Origin: Luidia sarsii
Taxonomy: Eukaryota > Echinodermata > Asteroidea > Paxillosida > Luidiidae
Direction: 5' to 3'
NCBI GenBank assembly: GCA_949987565.1
Contig: OX465120.1
Span: forward strand, 1,793,037-1,857,036
DNA: 64,000 bases
Part shown: positions 35,506 through 46,300 of the stretch, piece by piece
Position numbering within the stretch: the first letter of the stretch is position 1
How the letters are laid out: each line of letters opens with the position of its first letter
Translations under genes and position numbers: made by a program
The notes under the pieces: generated by a model
Database searches by the model: none
What the model was told of the DNA's origin: nothing
Seen by the model: only the letters and a program-made list of their open reading frames with translations

Positions 35506-35677
35506 TACGATTGCGCCGGAAACCAGCGAAAGAATAGGACTGTTTGTGGCCGCTTGGTGGCAGCAGACAACCCGGACGTTGACCGCCAATGTTTGTCGAA
35601 GAGGGCGCACTTCTACGCGTACTGTCTCTCGCAGCCTCGATGTGGGCGGGCGGCGTGACCCCTGTAGAATACATGCC

Positions 35678-36203
35678 GCGTTCCAATCGCGTCGTGATTA
35701 CCGTGTTCACGAGTTCACTAGTCGTGAAGAGGCGTTCCAATCGTCTGGTAACTCGTGGTCACCAGTCGTGAACTGAATGCAGACATCTTGTCTCCAGTTC
35801 ACGACTTGGAAACAAAATGGAGTCAGGAGGTCAAAGGGCAAACAGTTTTGACCAACATCGATGCATGCATGAGTTACAATAAGATACATACGGTGGCGGC
35901 TTCTGTAGCCAGGAACGAAAAGGTGAATTTACCAGGAATTTAATACGCTGTTCTACACGCATATTTCAGGATAATTCCAAATACATTAGCTGCGAGTCGA
36001 CGTCGTACGAGTTGTCCGACTCGCGTACGTTAGTGAAAACCAGCCGCGTAGCAACTAGCATTACTATTCGGTCTTTGCGCTTGCGCAATGTGCGTGTTGG
36101 TGTGGTGTTGGTGAGTAGCATTGGAATGCAGCCCACTCGTGAACTGGGAAATACTGGTCGTGAACACCATAAACACGACGTGATTGGAACGCAGCAACTG
36201 TAC
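35678..36203. mobile_element. Inverted-repeat pair of about 80-90-bp arms
   Basis: Left arm GTTCCAATCGCGTCGTGATT with GTGTTCACGAGTTCAC faces right arm GTGAACTGGG...GTCGTGAACACCATAAACAC and GACGTGATTGGAACGCAGC. The roughly 350-bp centre has no coding content. It is probably a MITE or foldback. Confidence 0.55.
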
Positions 36204-36299
36204 TCGCGGCAGCGATTGCCGGGATGCGTGATGAAGGGCGCCCCCACCCGTGCAAGGATAGCTGGACTTAAAAAAAGGCGCCGACGTCAATACCCACAC

Positions 36300-36750
36300 T
36301 ATGTGTCTGGGTGACCCGCACGAACGGGGTTCAGATCGGGAGGCGACGTCTTTCGACAAGGAACGCCGCGGTCTACACGTCGGCTGAATTCACTCACTGA
36401 AATTTCAGAACTGTGCATGTTATAGCTGCAATTGCTACCCGTCACGTCGTCTCTCGGTGAATCCCGGGTACACACGGACCGCTTGGGACGACCTGTAGGT
36501 CGAGTTCGGGTCGGTCTGTTGATTCTCCGGTCAGCGCTCACCCTCGTTCTCAGCGCTCGAAACCAACACGAAAACGACCCCCCAAAGAACGCAGCCGCAC
36601 TCGGAACAGCGTCGCACGTACAGCCACCTCTTCGCCAGGGTTGTTCATCACGCAACAGCGCCGGCCGAGAACGCGTTATTAACGCGACCGAACTCGACCA
36701 CCGCGAGGTACCGTGCGTTGGGTCGCGCCGTCTCTTAACCTCGGACTGAA
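36300..36750 (+). promoter_or_regulatory. CpG-rich candidate promoter / first exon of the GPCR gene
   Basis: A 450-bp block is rich in CpG and GC compared with its flanks and ends GGACTGAAG|GTAAGAAG, a strong donor at 36751. The GPCR coding exon is preceded by an acceptor at 43187-43188, so a leading untranslated exon must lie upstream and this block is the best candidate. The link is inference. Confidence 0.3.
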
Positions 36751-36754
36751 GGTA

Positions 36755-36850
36755 AGAAGTCGACACTCAATGAAGGGGGTTTGCCCCTGCTCGACGTACA
36801 ACAGGCACCGCGTGCATATCAGTGCTTTGCCCGATTGCCGGCTAATTTGG
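36755..36850 (+). repeat. Single diverged monomer of the 95-bp satellite
   Basis: CACTCAATGAAGGGGGTTTG, CAGTGCTTTGCCCGATTGCC and CTAATTTG follow the order of the monomer in the 27400 and 53960 arrays. Confidence 0.7.
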
Positions 36851-36863
36851 TGGGTTTTTTTAA

Positions 36864-36964
36864 ATACAGGCAACTCGGACGGGATTCAAAACCCGCGACT
36901 CCTGCTTTCTAGAGCAGACGTCGGCCGGTGTCGCGGGTTCGACCCCTGCCCGAGGTGTCTGTAT
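36864..36964. repeat. 101-bp palindrome of tRNA-like halves
   Basis: Left ATACAGGCAACTCGGACGGG with TTCAAAACCCGCGAC faces right GTCGCGGGTTCGACCCCTGC with CCGAGGTGTCTGTAT. Each arm resembles a tRNA T-arm plus acceptor with a B-box (GGGTTCGACCCC). Not a functional tRNA. Confidence 0.65.
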
Positions 36965-37104
36965 TTTTTTTCAGCAGGCCACCGGACAAATCGCTCATCC
37001 GAAAGGATCGAGAAATAGGCAGACCAACTTGTGTCCTGTTTGTTTTAGATTTTATCTATTTATTTTCGGGGGGAGGGGTTCGTTCAGAACCAGCTGGAAA
37101 CGAA

Positions 37105-38012
37105 ATATAGAGGAGAGAACGAGAGGTTGGGGAAAAAAGGGGGAGACAGGGAGAGAATGAGTGAGAGATAGGGGACGAGAGAGAGCAGAGACAGGTGAGA
37201 GAGGGAGGGAGAGAGGGAGACAGGTGAGAGGGAGAGAGGAGACAGAATAATTATGGGGGAGGTAGAGAGGGAAAGAGGGGGAGAGGGAGAGAGGGAGAGA
37301 GGGAGAGGGAGATAGGAGAGGAAAGATAGAAGGTGAGAGAGAGGGTGGAAGAGAGGAGAGAAGAGAAACAGAAGGCAAGAGAGAGTGAGGGAGGAGAGGC
37401 GGGTGAGAGAGAGGGAGGGAGAAAGGGAGACGGGTGAGAGGGAGAGAGGAGAAACAGAAGATGAGAGAGGGGAGGGGGAGAGGAAGAGAGGGAGATAGGA
37501 GAGAGGAAAGATAGGTTAGAGAGAGGGGGAAGAGAGGAGAGAGGAGAGACAGAAGTCGAGAGAGAGAGTGAGAAGGAGAGAGGCGAGGCAAAAGGGAAGG
37601 TGAGAGAGAGGGAGAAATAGAAGAGGACAGATAGAAGATTAGAGAAGTTGAGGAGAGAGGAAAGGAGAAACAGAAGGTGGGAAAGAGAGGTAGGACAAGT
37701 GACAGGGAGAGTCAAAGGGACAGAGAGGCAGTGACACACAGAAACACAACGAGACAGAGAGACAGACGGTGAGACGGAAAGGGGAATTAGAAATAGAAAG
37801 CCACAGGGAGACAAAGTCAGAGAGTGAGACAGAGGGAGAGACTGAGAGTCGAAGAGAAAGAAAGACAGACAGACAGACAAAGCGAGACGCAGATGAAACA
37901 GGAAGAGGCAGATTAGAGAGTGTGAGACAGGACGGCAAGGATACAGGAAAAGATTTATATTATGAGATAGATGCTTAGTAAGAGAAAGTGAAAGGGAGAG
38001 AGAGAGGGTGAC
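37105..38012. repeat. GA-rich region
   Basis: About 900 bp of GAGAGGGAGA-type sequence, including tandem GAGAGGAGAAACAGAAG blocks. All long frames are low complexity. 38011-38540 holds a C9-A30 homopolymer junction at about 38238-38276. Confidence 0.93.
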
Positions 38013-38247
38013 TACTATTTTCCAGACCGGCATATCATCCAGACCCGATTCTCTTGCAAGGGCATTACTCTTTGGCGCTGCTGACGTACGCGCTTACGTA
38101 CGTGACCCTAGAGGTAGGGACAACCCAGGCAAAGGCTCAGTCGGTAATGCCCGGTCTTAAATTCCCTCTCCTCCCCCTCCAGTGAATAACGAAAACCTGG
38201 CTTAGCATTGGGGCAGGCTTTTCGTAAAATTGGGAGACCCCCCCCCC

Positions 38248-38278
<31 letters not shown>

Positions 38279-38544
38279 GCCGCCGTAAACTACAAACTAC
38301 ACCAGCTCGTCTGGTTCGCCACTTTGTTAAGTCTGAGTCTCGGTCAGGTCCGTCGTTCGGCAAGCACGGAATCGACACGGGGAACCAGACTGCACGGGCT
38401 TCGGGTATGATTACGTACGGGATCGTTTCAGCGGGCGCTGCCGAGAATTGGTTTCGACGACTAATCCACTGAAAATATCCCCGGGTAATTCCATTTAAGT
38501 CGGAGCTGCACTGAGTGATGAAGAATACAATCTGTCTTACTTCA

Positions 38545-39512
38545 TACGCAGAATGATTTGAGGCAGAACATTCACTGGTAACGCGGAAATACATTGCACT
38601 ACACGCTCAAAAGCAGGATACCAGTTATGTATAGTAGAGTTTGTGTATAGCGCTTCACATGTACAATATGGCCTGAATTCTCGGCGTGAAATCGTTGGTA
38701 ACACGGAAATACATTGCACTGCACACTCAAGCAGGATACCAGTTGTGTAGGGTTTGTGTAGCGCTACGCAACAGTGTCCTGATTTCTCTGCCAGAAATCG
38801 TTGGTAACACGGAAACACATTGCACTACACGCTCAAGCAGGATACCAGTTGTGTAGGGTTTGTGTAGCGCTACGCAACAGTGTCCTGATTTCTCTGCCAG
38901 AAATCGTTGGTAACACGGAAACACATTGCACTACATGCTCAAGCAGGATACCAGTTGTGTAGGGTTTGTGTAGTGCTACGCAACAGTGTCCTGATTTCTC
39001 TGCCAGAAATCGTTGGTAACACGGAAACACATTGCACTAAACGCTCAAGCAGGATACCAGTTGTGTAGGGTTTGTGTAGCGCTACGCAACAGTGTCCTGG
39101 TTCTCTGCCAGAAATCGTTGGTAACACGGAAATACATTGCACTACACGCTCAAGCAGGATACCAGTTGTGTAGGGTTTGTGTAGCGCTACGCAACAGTGT
39201 CCTGATTCTCTGCCAGAAATCGTTGGTAACACGGAAACACATTGCACTAAACGCTCAAGCAGGATACCAGTTGTGTAGGGTTTGTGTAGCGCTACGCAAC
39301 AGTGTCCTGATTCTCTGCCAGAAATCGTTGGTAACACGGAACACATTGCACTACACGCTCAAGCAGGATACCAGTTGTGTAGGGTTTGTGTAGCGCTACG
39401 CAACAGTGTCCTGATTTCTCTGCCAGAAATCGTTGGTAACACGGAAATACATTGCACTAAACGCTCAAGCAGGATACCAGTTGTGTAGGGTTTGTGTAGC
39501 GCTACACGACGA
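38545..39512. repeat. 106-bp satellite, about 9 copies
   Basis: The unit contains GAAATCGTTGGTAACACGGA, ACACATTGCACTACACGCTC, AAGCAGGATACCAGTTGTGT and AGCGCTACGCAACAGTGTCC. Central copies are almost identical; the first is most diverged. Confidence 0.96.
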
Positions 39513-39649
39513 GTGTCTTAAAAACCTCGAGCTCAAATTGTGCATCATAATAGTGATGTATTTTTGTATAACATTGGACAGACTGTTTCTAACCGCATCA
39601 TTGCCTGTCTACAAATCACAAACCAGGGCTCAATTTCAGAGTCATTTAA

Positions 39650-40329
39650 AGGGGAATGAAACCCAGAGAAACATGTTGGCTTTTCTGATTGGGTGCTAAA
39701 AACAACCTACAATTACCTATGTGCTATTCACCTACGAGTTTCATAAAGAGGGAAAAATCATGGTATTCGGTGGTCGAATTCGCGTTCCCGCAAACCGCCA
39801 TATTTTCGAATGGCCCGCCAGTCACTGCGGGGGGTATGACGTCGCAACGGAAAACTCCCGCATGGGCCCGAACGGATGTACCCCTACTACATGTATATAC
39901 CGCGCGCAGTTATACACCCGCGAGCTGAATGATTGTGTACTGCCAGGCTTTTGGATGTCAAAATGTCAGCGGGAAAAAACTGGGGAAATATTTCCATGCA
40001 GTTCCCAACAAGGACAATAAGAGACCTGTTTGACATCCAAAAGCCTGGCAGTACACCATCGTTCAGCTCGCGAGTGTATAACTGCACGCAGTATATACAT
40101 GTAGTAGGGGTACATCCGTCAGGGCCCATGCGGGAGTTTTCCGTTGCGATGTCATACCCCCGCAGTGACTGGCGGGCCATTCGAAAATATGGCGGTTTGC
40201 GGGAACGCGAATTCCATGATTTCTCCCTCTTTATGAAACTCGTAGGTGAGTCGCACATAGGTAATTGTAGGTTGTTTTTAACACCCAATCAGATAAGGCA
40301 ACATTTTTTTCTCTAGGTTTCATTCCCCT
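39650..40329. mobile_element. Large foldback MITE with TTAA target sites (piggyBac-like)
   Basis: TTAA flanks both ends (39646-39649 and 40330-40333). Ends AGGGGAATGAAACC and GGTTTCATTCCCCT extend into arms of about 310 bp that are near-perfect complements, e.g. GTCACTGCGGGGGGTATGAC against GTCATACCCCCGCAGTGAC. The central loop (about 39975-40035) is under 70 bp. No transposase. Confidence 0.9.
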
Positions 40330-40333
40330 TTAA

Positions 40334-41518
40334 GCAAGAAAACCTGCCTAGCATGAACATTAATCTGTCTTTGTTGAATACAAGATTGCACATCAGTCGT
40401 ATTTCACTCGCTGCTTGCTGAACTCTATACTTTGTATTCCAATCATGGGTGCAATAGCATACAATACAAGCGGAACTTTGGAAGACAACCTGATTGTATT
40501 CAGCGAGGCGTTTCATGTTTCAAGCAGCTGTGTAAAAATTAGCCCCCGACTTGAAATTAATATGATAACTGGCCCGTAGTATGATTATCATAATTATAGG
40601 TCCAACATAACGGTGTTACAAAATTATATGAAACGCGATAAGATGGTGTGCAGCACCTTCCACCTCCACTCAAATCTGATCCAGTTTGAAATTTGATTTA
40701 AGAAACCGAAAAGGGGCAAGGTCTTTGAGGGTCTCTGCTATAAATATCATAGTCAAGCTCATTTTCTGCTGTCATCGAGAGAACTGAAGTGTACAGACAT
40801 AATATGGCAAGCTTCTTTTTCTTAGTGGAGTCAGAAATTGGTCTCATTTTATCCCTTTAAAAATATCCTTATAAAAATGAGGGCGCTATTGAAAGTTTAT
40901 GTCAGGAACCAACAGTTAAAATAAAGAAAAGAAAAAAACACATTTTAATTGCAATTTAATCCCTCTGGGTTAAGTTTGATGAAAAAAAATCCTTTACTAA
41001 ATGATTATGAAGCACACATTTTGACAGTAGATCAACTGGTTTAGGGATAGGTCTGCAGGAAAAAAAAAAACATTTTCGGAAATTTGTGTACACAACCAAA
41101 ATGAGTTTCTGTTACATGATCCTGTGATGACATTACAATTTTGCTCATGAATATTTCAATTCTTACAAGCATAAAACTGAAAGCTTGCAAATACACCCCC
41201 AGATAGAACGAGTGTTAAAAGTAGTTTGATTAAGATTAACACCTCATCACACGCCCTACCCGATCTTGACAAAAATAGCCGCACACAAAATATAACGCAC
41301 ACGTAAGGTCTCTTGTCAAAAAAATCATCGGTTGAGTGCCGGTTGAATTCATCCGACCGATACAATTTGCCCCGGTAGAAAGCCGATTGTACTGGACTCT
41401 GGGGTGAAAAAATCACGATGGCTATCCGGTGGAAACGACATCGGACGGGTCAAATCATCTGATACCCAACCGATGATCTTTTTGACAAGAGGCCTAAACC
41501 CTTTTACAACCAGCATTT
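40334..41518. other. Intergenic, nothing recognised
   Basis: AT-rich with short open frames only. Confidence 0.45.
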
Positions 41519-41974
41519 GTGACCCGGCACAGCGTAATGAGGAATAACCCCCACTTTTGAGATTTTGAGATTTTCTAATGATGTGAAAGAGTATACCATT
41601 AGCTTTCAAATGATATCAAAATTATTTCCGGGTGAACTTTGTTGTAAATAGTACAAGGGGACTTCGCTCGTTCATTTGGTACCAGACACAATACAGCAGC
41701 GCCATTCTAACTCCTCGAAAGCGGCCATTCAAAAAGGCAGGAACTTAACATTTTCATGAAAACAGTACACAAACACTCCCCCGAAATCCTCGTTTTTTCA
41801 ACATTTAGAGACGGATTTCGGAAAAATCCTTTGGCCATAATATCCTCCAATACATTAACTTTCCGAAAATACAATTTTTTTTTTTAGAGAATTGAGAAGA
41901 TACTATGACCTCAGGCGTTGTTTACTCGAAAAGTGTTTTGGTGGGATATTCCTCATGTCGCTATGCCAGGTCAC
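41519..41974. mobile_element. MITE family D, copy 2 (longer)
   Basis: GTGACCCGGCACAGCGTAAT at the left faces a right end whose complement reads GTGACCTGGCATAGCGACAT. ATTT flanks both sides (41515-41518, 41975-41978), a possible 4-bp duplication. The interior is non-coding. Confidence 0.75.
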
Positions 41975-42394
41975 ATTTATAAGAGTGTGCCATTTTCTTT
42001 CACACGCCACTAAGAATCCTCAACGCGATAGTCCAATTCGAATGCTGCGGTGTACAGTGTTGTATCCGGGGTTGAGTATGATTGGTTACGTAGCGTGCAT
42101 GTCCGGCAAATAGCGAGAGCAAAGTGGTTGAAGTGTGTGCAGTTAACTAATGAGGGATATTAATCTCAATAGCCGGGTATTGTGGCGATGTTCGGACGAG
42201 GGGGGCAATGGTTTTCACAATCATTCATTCCCATCCAAAGCTTTCTAATCAAGCACTTGGGAGTCATTCGTGGTTGATTTATGCTCAATGCGTGTCTCTG
42301 GCGGTTCTTTCAACCACTTTACCAATGTAAGTCTAGTACACTATACCCCCTCTCTCGTTTTGTTTTATCGGTCGAGGCAAAAGAAGTAATAGGT

Positions 42395-42640
42395 TTGCGG
42401 TAACACCATGCAAAATTCTCTTTTATGAGTACATGGTGTATGTGTGGTTCTAGAAAGAACTGGAGGAACTCGACGTTTCGAACAGTGTACTCTGCTCGTC
42501 CTTATAGGAGAGTGCTGGATTCATAATATTTTGCGTTGGTCAAATAATGCTCAAATAAAGGTGGCCCTCGTTCAGAACCAAACGATACACCCACAAAAGA
42601 GAATCTTGCATGGTGTTACCGCAAACCTTGGACAATTACA
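42395..42640. mobile_element. Head-to-head family A PLE terminal fragments
   Basis: On the minus strand 42506-42472 gives GGACGAGCAGAGTACACTGT then GAAACGTCGAG, continuing to GTTTGCGGTAACACCATGC reversed at about 42395. From 42560 the plus strand carries a second tail: CAGAACCAAACGATACACCC, AAAAGAGAATCTTGCATGG, GTTACCGCAAACC. Confidence 0.65.
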
Positions 42641-43083
42641 AAGAGGTATCAGAACAGCTTATTCCCTCGTTCTGCCACTCTCTGGAATTCCCTTCCTGGT
42701 TCATGTTCTTTGACAATAACAAAGAGGTGCAAGGCAAAGAGGTATCAGAACAGCTTATTCCCTCGTTCTGCCTCTCTCTGGAATTCCCTTCCTGCTTCAT
42801 GTTCTTTGACAACAACAAAGAGGTGTAGAGAAAAGAGGTATCAGAACAGCTTCCTCCCTCGTTCTGCCTCTCTCTGGAATTCCCTTCCTGCTTCCTGTTC
42901 TTTGACAACAACAAAGAGGTGCGGAGCAAAGAGATATCAGGACAGCTTCAGGACAGCCTACGATCTTGCCCTTTATTCATATCTCCAGCCTTCCTTCTGT
43001 CCTCAGCCCGACCTTGAGTGGATTTTGCTAAGGATGAACCCTTTCAATGTCATTTTAGACATTAATAGCCTAAGCAGCACTTA
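42640..43083 (+). pseudogene. Tandem copies of a non-LTR reverse transcriptase C-terminus, array 1
   Basis: Three and a half units of about 96 bp encode variants of RYQNSFLPRSASLWNSLPA followed by SCSLTTTKRC, the familiar end of CR1/L2-type reverse transcriptases (NSF.PR...WN.LP). The last unit runs into YSYLQPS, a retroelement-like tail, and a stop. No upstream polymerase domain is present. A larger array lies at 45205-46075. Confidence 0.7.
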
Positions 43084-43188
43084 AACATCTCACGCAACAA
43101 ACGAAGGTATACCTTGCTATTTACTTCATGTTTTTTTTTTCCTTCATGAAACTTTCTCTCTCACCATGAAAACCGATTCAAATCTCAG

Positions 43189-43307
43189 GTCGAGGCAAGC
43201 CAAGGAGAGGCCGGGTAACTGGACAGTCACGGAGATCATAGCGTCCGCGGTTCTCCGGTGACCTCGCCGGGCCCAACATCCAGCTAGCCGCGACCGGGGG
43301 GTCGACG
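43189..43307 (+). other. 5' UTR portion of the GPCR coding exon
   Basis: The acceptor (CTTTCTCTCTCACC...AATCTCAG, AG at 43187-43188) precedes 119 nt of GC-rich leader before the ATG at 43308. Confidence 0.5.
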
Positions 43308-46300
43308 ATGAGCAACCTGACCAGCGGGCAGGAGTGGCCGGGCTCGGCCGGCGGCTCGGCGCTGGAGGACGGCGGGCCGGTGGGCTTCCGCGCGGTGCTC
43401 GTGGCCTTCTTCGTGGTGTCCATGGCCTGGGGCAACGTGGGAAACCCGCTGGTGGTGGCCACCGTGCTGACGCAGCCCAAGCTCCGTCGGAACGCCGCCA
43501 ACATCTTCATCGTGAACCTGGCCCTGGCCGACTTCTGCGTCACCTCCTTCGTGGATCTCTCCTACGTGCTGGGTGAGGGGGGAAGGAGGGGGGTGTTCCG
43601 GGAATGGGGGTGTGCTGGGTCCGTAAATGGGATAAAGGTCCGAGAATGGGGTCCTGGTCCGAGAATGGGGTCCTGGTCCAAGAATGGGATCTGGGTACGG
43701 GAATGGGATCTGGGATATACGGGAATGGGGTCTGGGTACAGGAATGGAATTTGGGTACGGGAATGGGATCTGGGTACGTGAATGGAATCTGGGTACGGGA
43801 GTGGGATCTGGGTACGGGAATGGGATCTGGGATATACGGGAATGGGATCTGGGTACGGGAGTGGGATCTGGGTACGGGAATGGGATCTGGGTACAGGAAT
43901 GGGATCTGGGATATACGGGAATGGGATCTGGGTATGGGAATGGGATCTGGGTACGGGATCTGGGTATGGGAATGGGATCTGGGTATGGGAATGGGATCTG
44001 GGTATGGGAATGGGATCTGGGTACGGGAATGGGATCTGGGTACGGGAATGGGATCTGGGTACGGGAATGGAATCTGGCTACGGGAGTGGGATCTGGGTAC
44101 GGGAGTGGGATCTGGGTACGGGAGTAGGATCTGGGTACGGGAATGGGATCTGGGTACGGGAATGTGATCTGGGTACGGGAATGGGATCTGGGATATACGG
44201 GAATGGGATCTGGGTACAGGAATGTGATCTGGGATATACGGGAATGGGGTCTGGGTACGGGAATGGGATCTGGGTACGGGAATGGGATCTGGGTACGGGA
44301 GTGGGATCTGGGTACGGCAATGGGATCTGGGATATACGGGAATGGGATCTGGGTACGGCAATAGGATCTGGGTACGGGAATGGGATCTGAGATACGGGAA
44401 TGGGATCTGGGTACAGGAATGGGATCTGTGATACGGGAATGGGATCTGTGATACGGCAATGGGATCTGGGTCCAGGAATGGGGTCCGGGAACGGATGTCC
44501 GGGAAGCTAGTCCGGATCGCCGGCCTCATCCGGGAACAAATCCTGCTTTTCATTCCTTGCACTTAAAAAAAAAAGGAACGAAAGATAGAAGAACAAAAAC
44601 GACAAAGCCGAGTTTTCGAAAAGGTCACGAAAGAGGTGAACGTGTTGGTGAAAAGGCGGAAGTCTACGGAGTCCCCTTTGTGCCATCAGTAACAGAAAAT
44701 GATTGTTGGGCTGTCTGGCAGGTAACCTGATCCCGGGCCTCCTGATGAACAACAAGGCTCTGTGCAGCGTGGCGGCCGCCGTCTGCATCGTGAGCTGCAC
44801 ATGCTCCCTCTGGAGTATCACCGCCATCAGCCTGAACCGCTACGTGCGGGTGGCCAAGGGCGCCCTCTACGGCCGGCTCTACACCCGGCGCAACACGCTG
44901 CTGATGGCCGGCGGGCTGTGGCTCCTGTGCCTGGCCATCGACCTGCCCAACTACGTGGGGCTGGGTGCGCACGTCTTCGACCGCAAGAAGCGCGGCTGCT
45001 CATTCGACCGGCTGGGCCACTACGGCTACACGCTCTACTTCATCGGGGTGGGAGTGGCCACCCCCATGACCGTGGTCATCGTCTGCTACGTGAAGACGTT
45101 CCTCTTCGTGCGGGCCCACAAATTGAAGGTGGGTGCCTGGTCCGAAAATCGGGGAATCTCTCAAAGATGTGTTGAAACCGCTTGGATAGGTGCGTCAGAA
45201 ACTCAATAATAGAGATGTGTAGAGCAAAGAGGTACCAGGACAGCTTCTTCCCTCGTTCAGCCTCTCTCTGGATCTCCCTTCCTGGTTTATGTTCTTTGAC
45301 AATAAGGAAGAGGTGAAGAGCAAAGAGGTATATATCAGAACAGCTTCTTACCTCGTTCTGCCTCTCTCTGGAATTCCCTTCCTGGTTCATGTTCTTTGAC
45401 AATAACAAAGAGGTGAAGAACAAAGAGGTATCAGAACAGCTTCTTCCCTCGTTCAGCCTCTCTCTGGATCTCCCTTCCTGGTTCATGTTCTTTGACAAGG
45501 AAGAGGTGAAGAGCAAAGAGGTATATATCAGGACAGCTTCCTCCCTCGTTCAGCCTCTCTCTGAAATTCCATTCCTGGTTCATGTTCTTTGACAATAACA
45601 AAGAGGTGAAGAGCAAAGAGGTTTATCAGGACAGCTTCTTCCCTCGTTCAGCCTCTCTCTGGAATTCCCTTTCTGATTCATGTTCTTTGACAATAAGGAA
45701 GAGGTGAAGAGCAAAGAGGTATATATCAGAACAGCTTCCTCCCTCGTTCAGCCTCTCTCTGGAATTCCCTTCCTGGTTCATGTTCTTTGACAATAAGGAA
45801 GAGGTGGAAAGCAAAGAGGTATCAGGACAGCTTATTCCCTCGTTCTGCCTCTCTCTGGAATTCCCTTCCTGATTCATGTTCTTTGACAATAAGGAAGAGG
45901 TGAAGAGCAAAGAGGTATATATCAGAACAGCTTCTTCCCTCGTTCAGCCTCTCTCTGGAATTCCCTTCCTGGTTCATGTTTTCCCCCTGCCTAAGATCTT
46001 GCCCTTTTTTAAGAGGAATGTCAATTCCTATCTCCAGCCTTCCTGATTCCCTCTCTATCTCCTTTCCTTAGCCTTTAACCTTTAGTGGCTATATAGATTA
46101 GATTCGATTCGATTTCTGATTGTCCTGCTGAAAATAGCATGAAAATATTGTTTTCCCAGTGAACAATTTTAAAACATTATGTATAAACATGTTATAGTGT
46201 CTTGTTTGGGGCGAATTTACATACAAGAGCAGTCGTATCAAGCTCCACTTCGAGGAACCAAACCTACACGTTTCAATGGGTGCACAGCACCAACGCACAA

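Noticed and set aside
36864..36964. Possible tRNA gene
   Set aside because: Only T-arm-like halves arranged as an inverted repeat; no D-arm or complete acceptor stem.
38545..39512. Regular 106-bp repeats resembling a CRISPR array
   Set aside because: Whole units repeat without unique spacers and the DNA is eukaryotic; this is a satellite.
43284..44562. Frames of about 390 and 340 codons opposite GPCR exon 1 and intron 1
   Set aside because: Products of the 19-bp minisatellite, which cycles through three frames every 57 nt; the receptor reads on the plus strand with clear splice sites.
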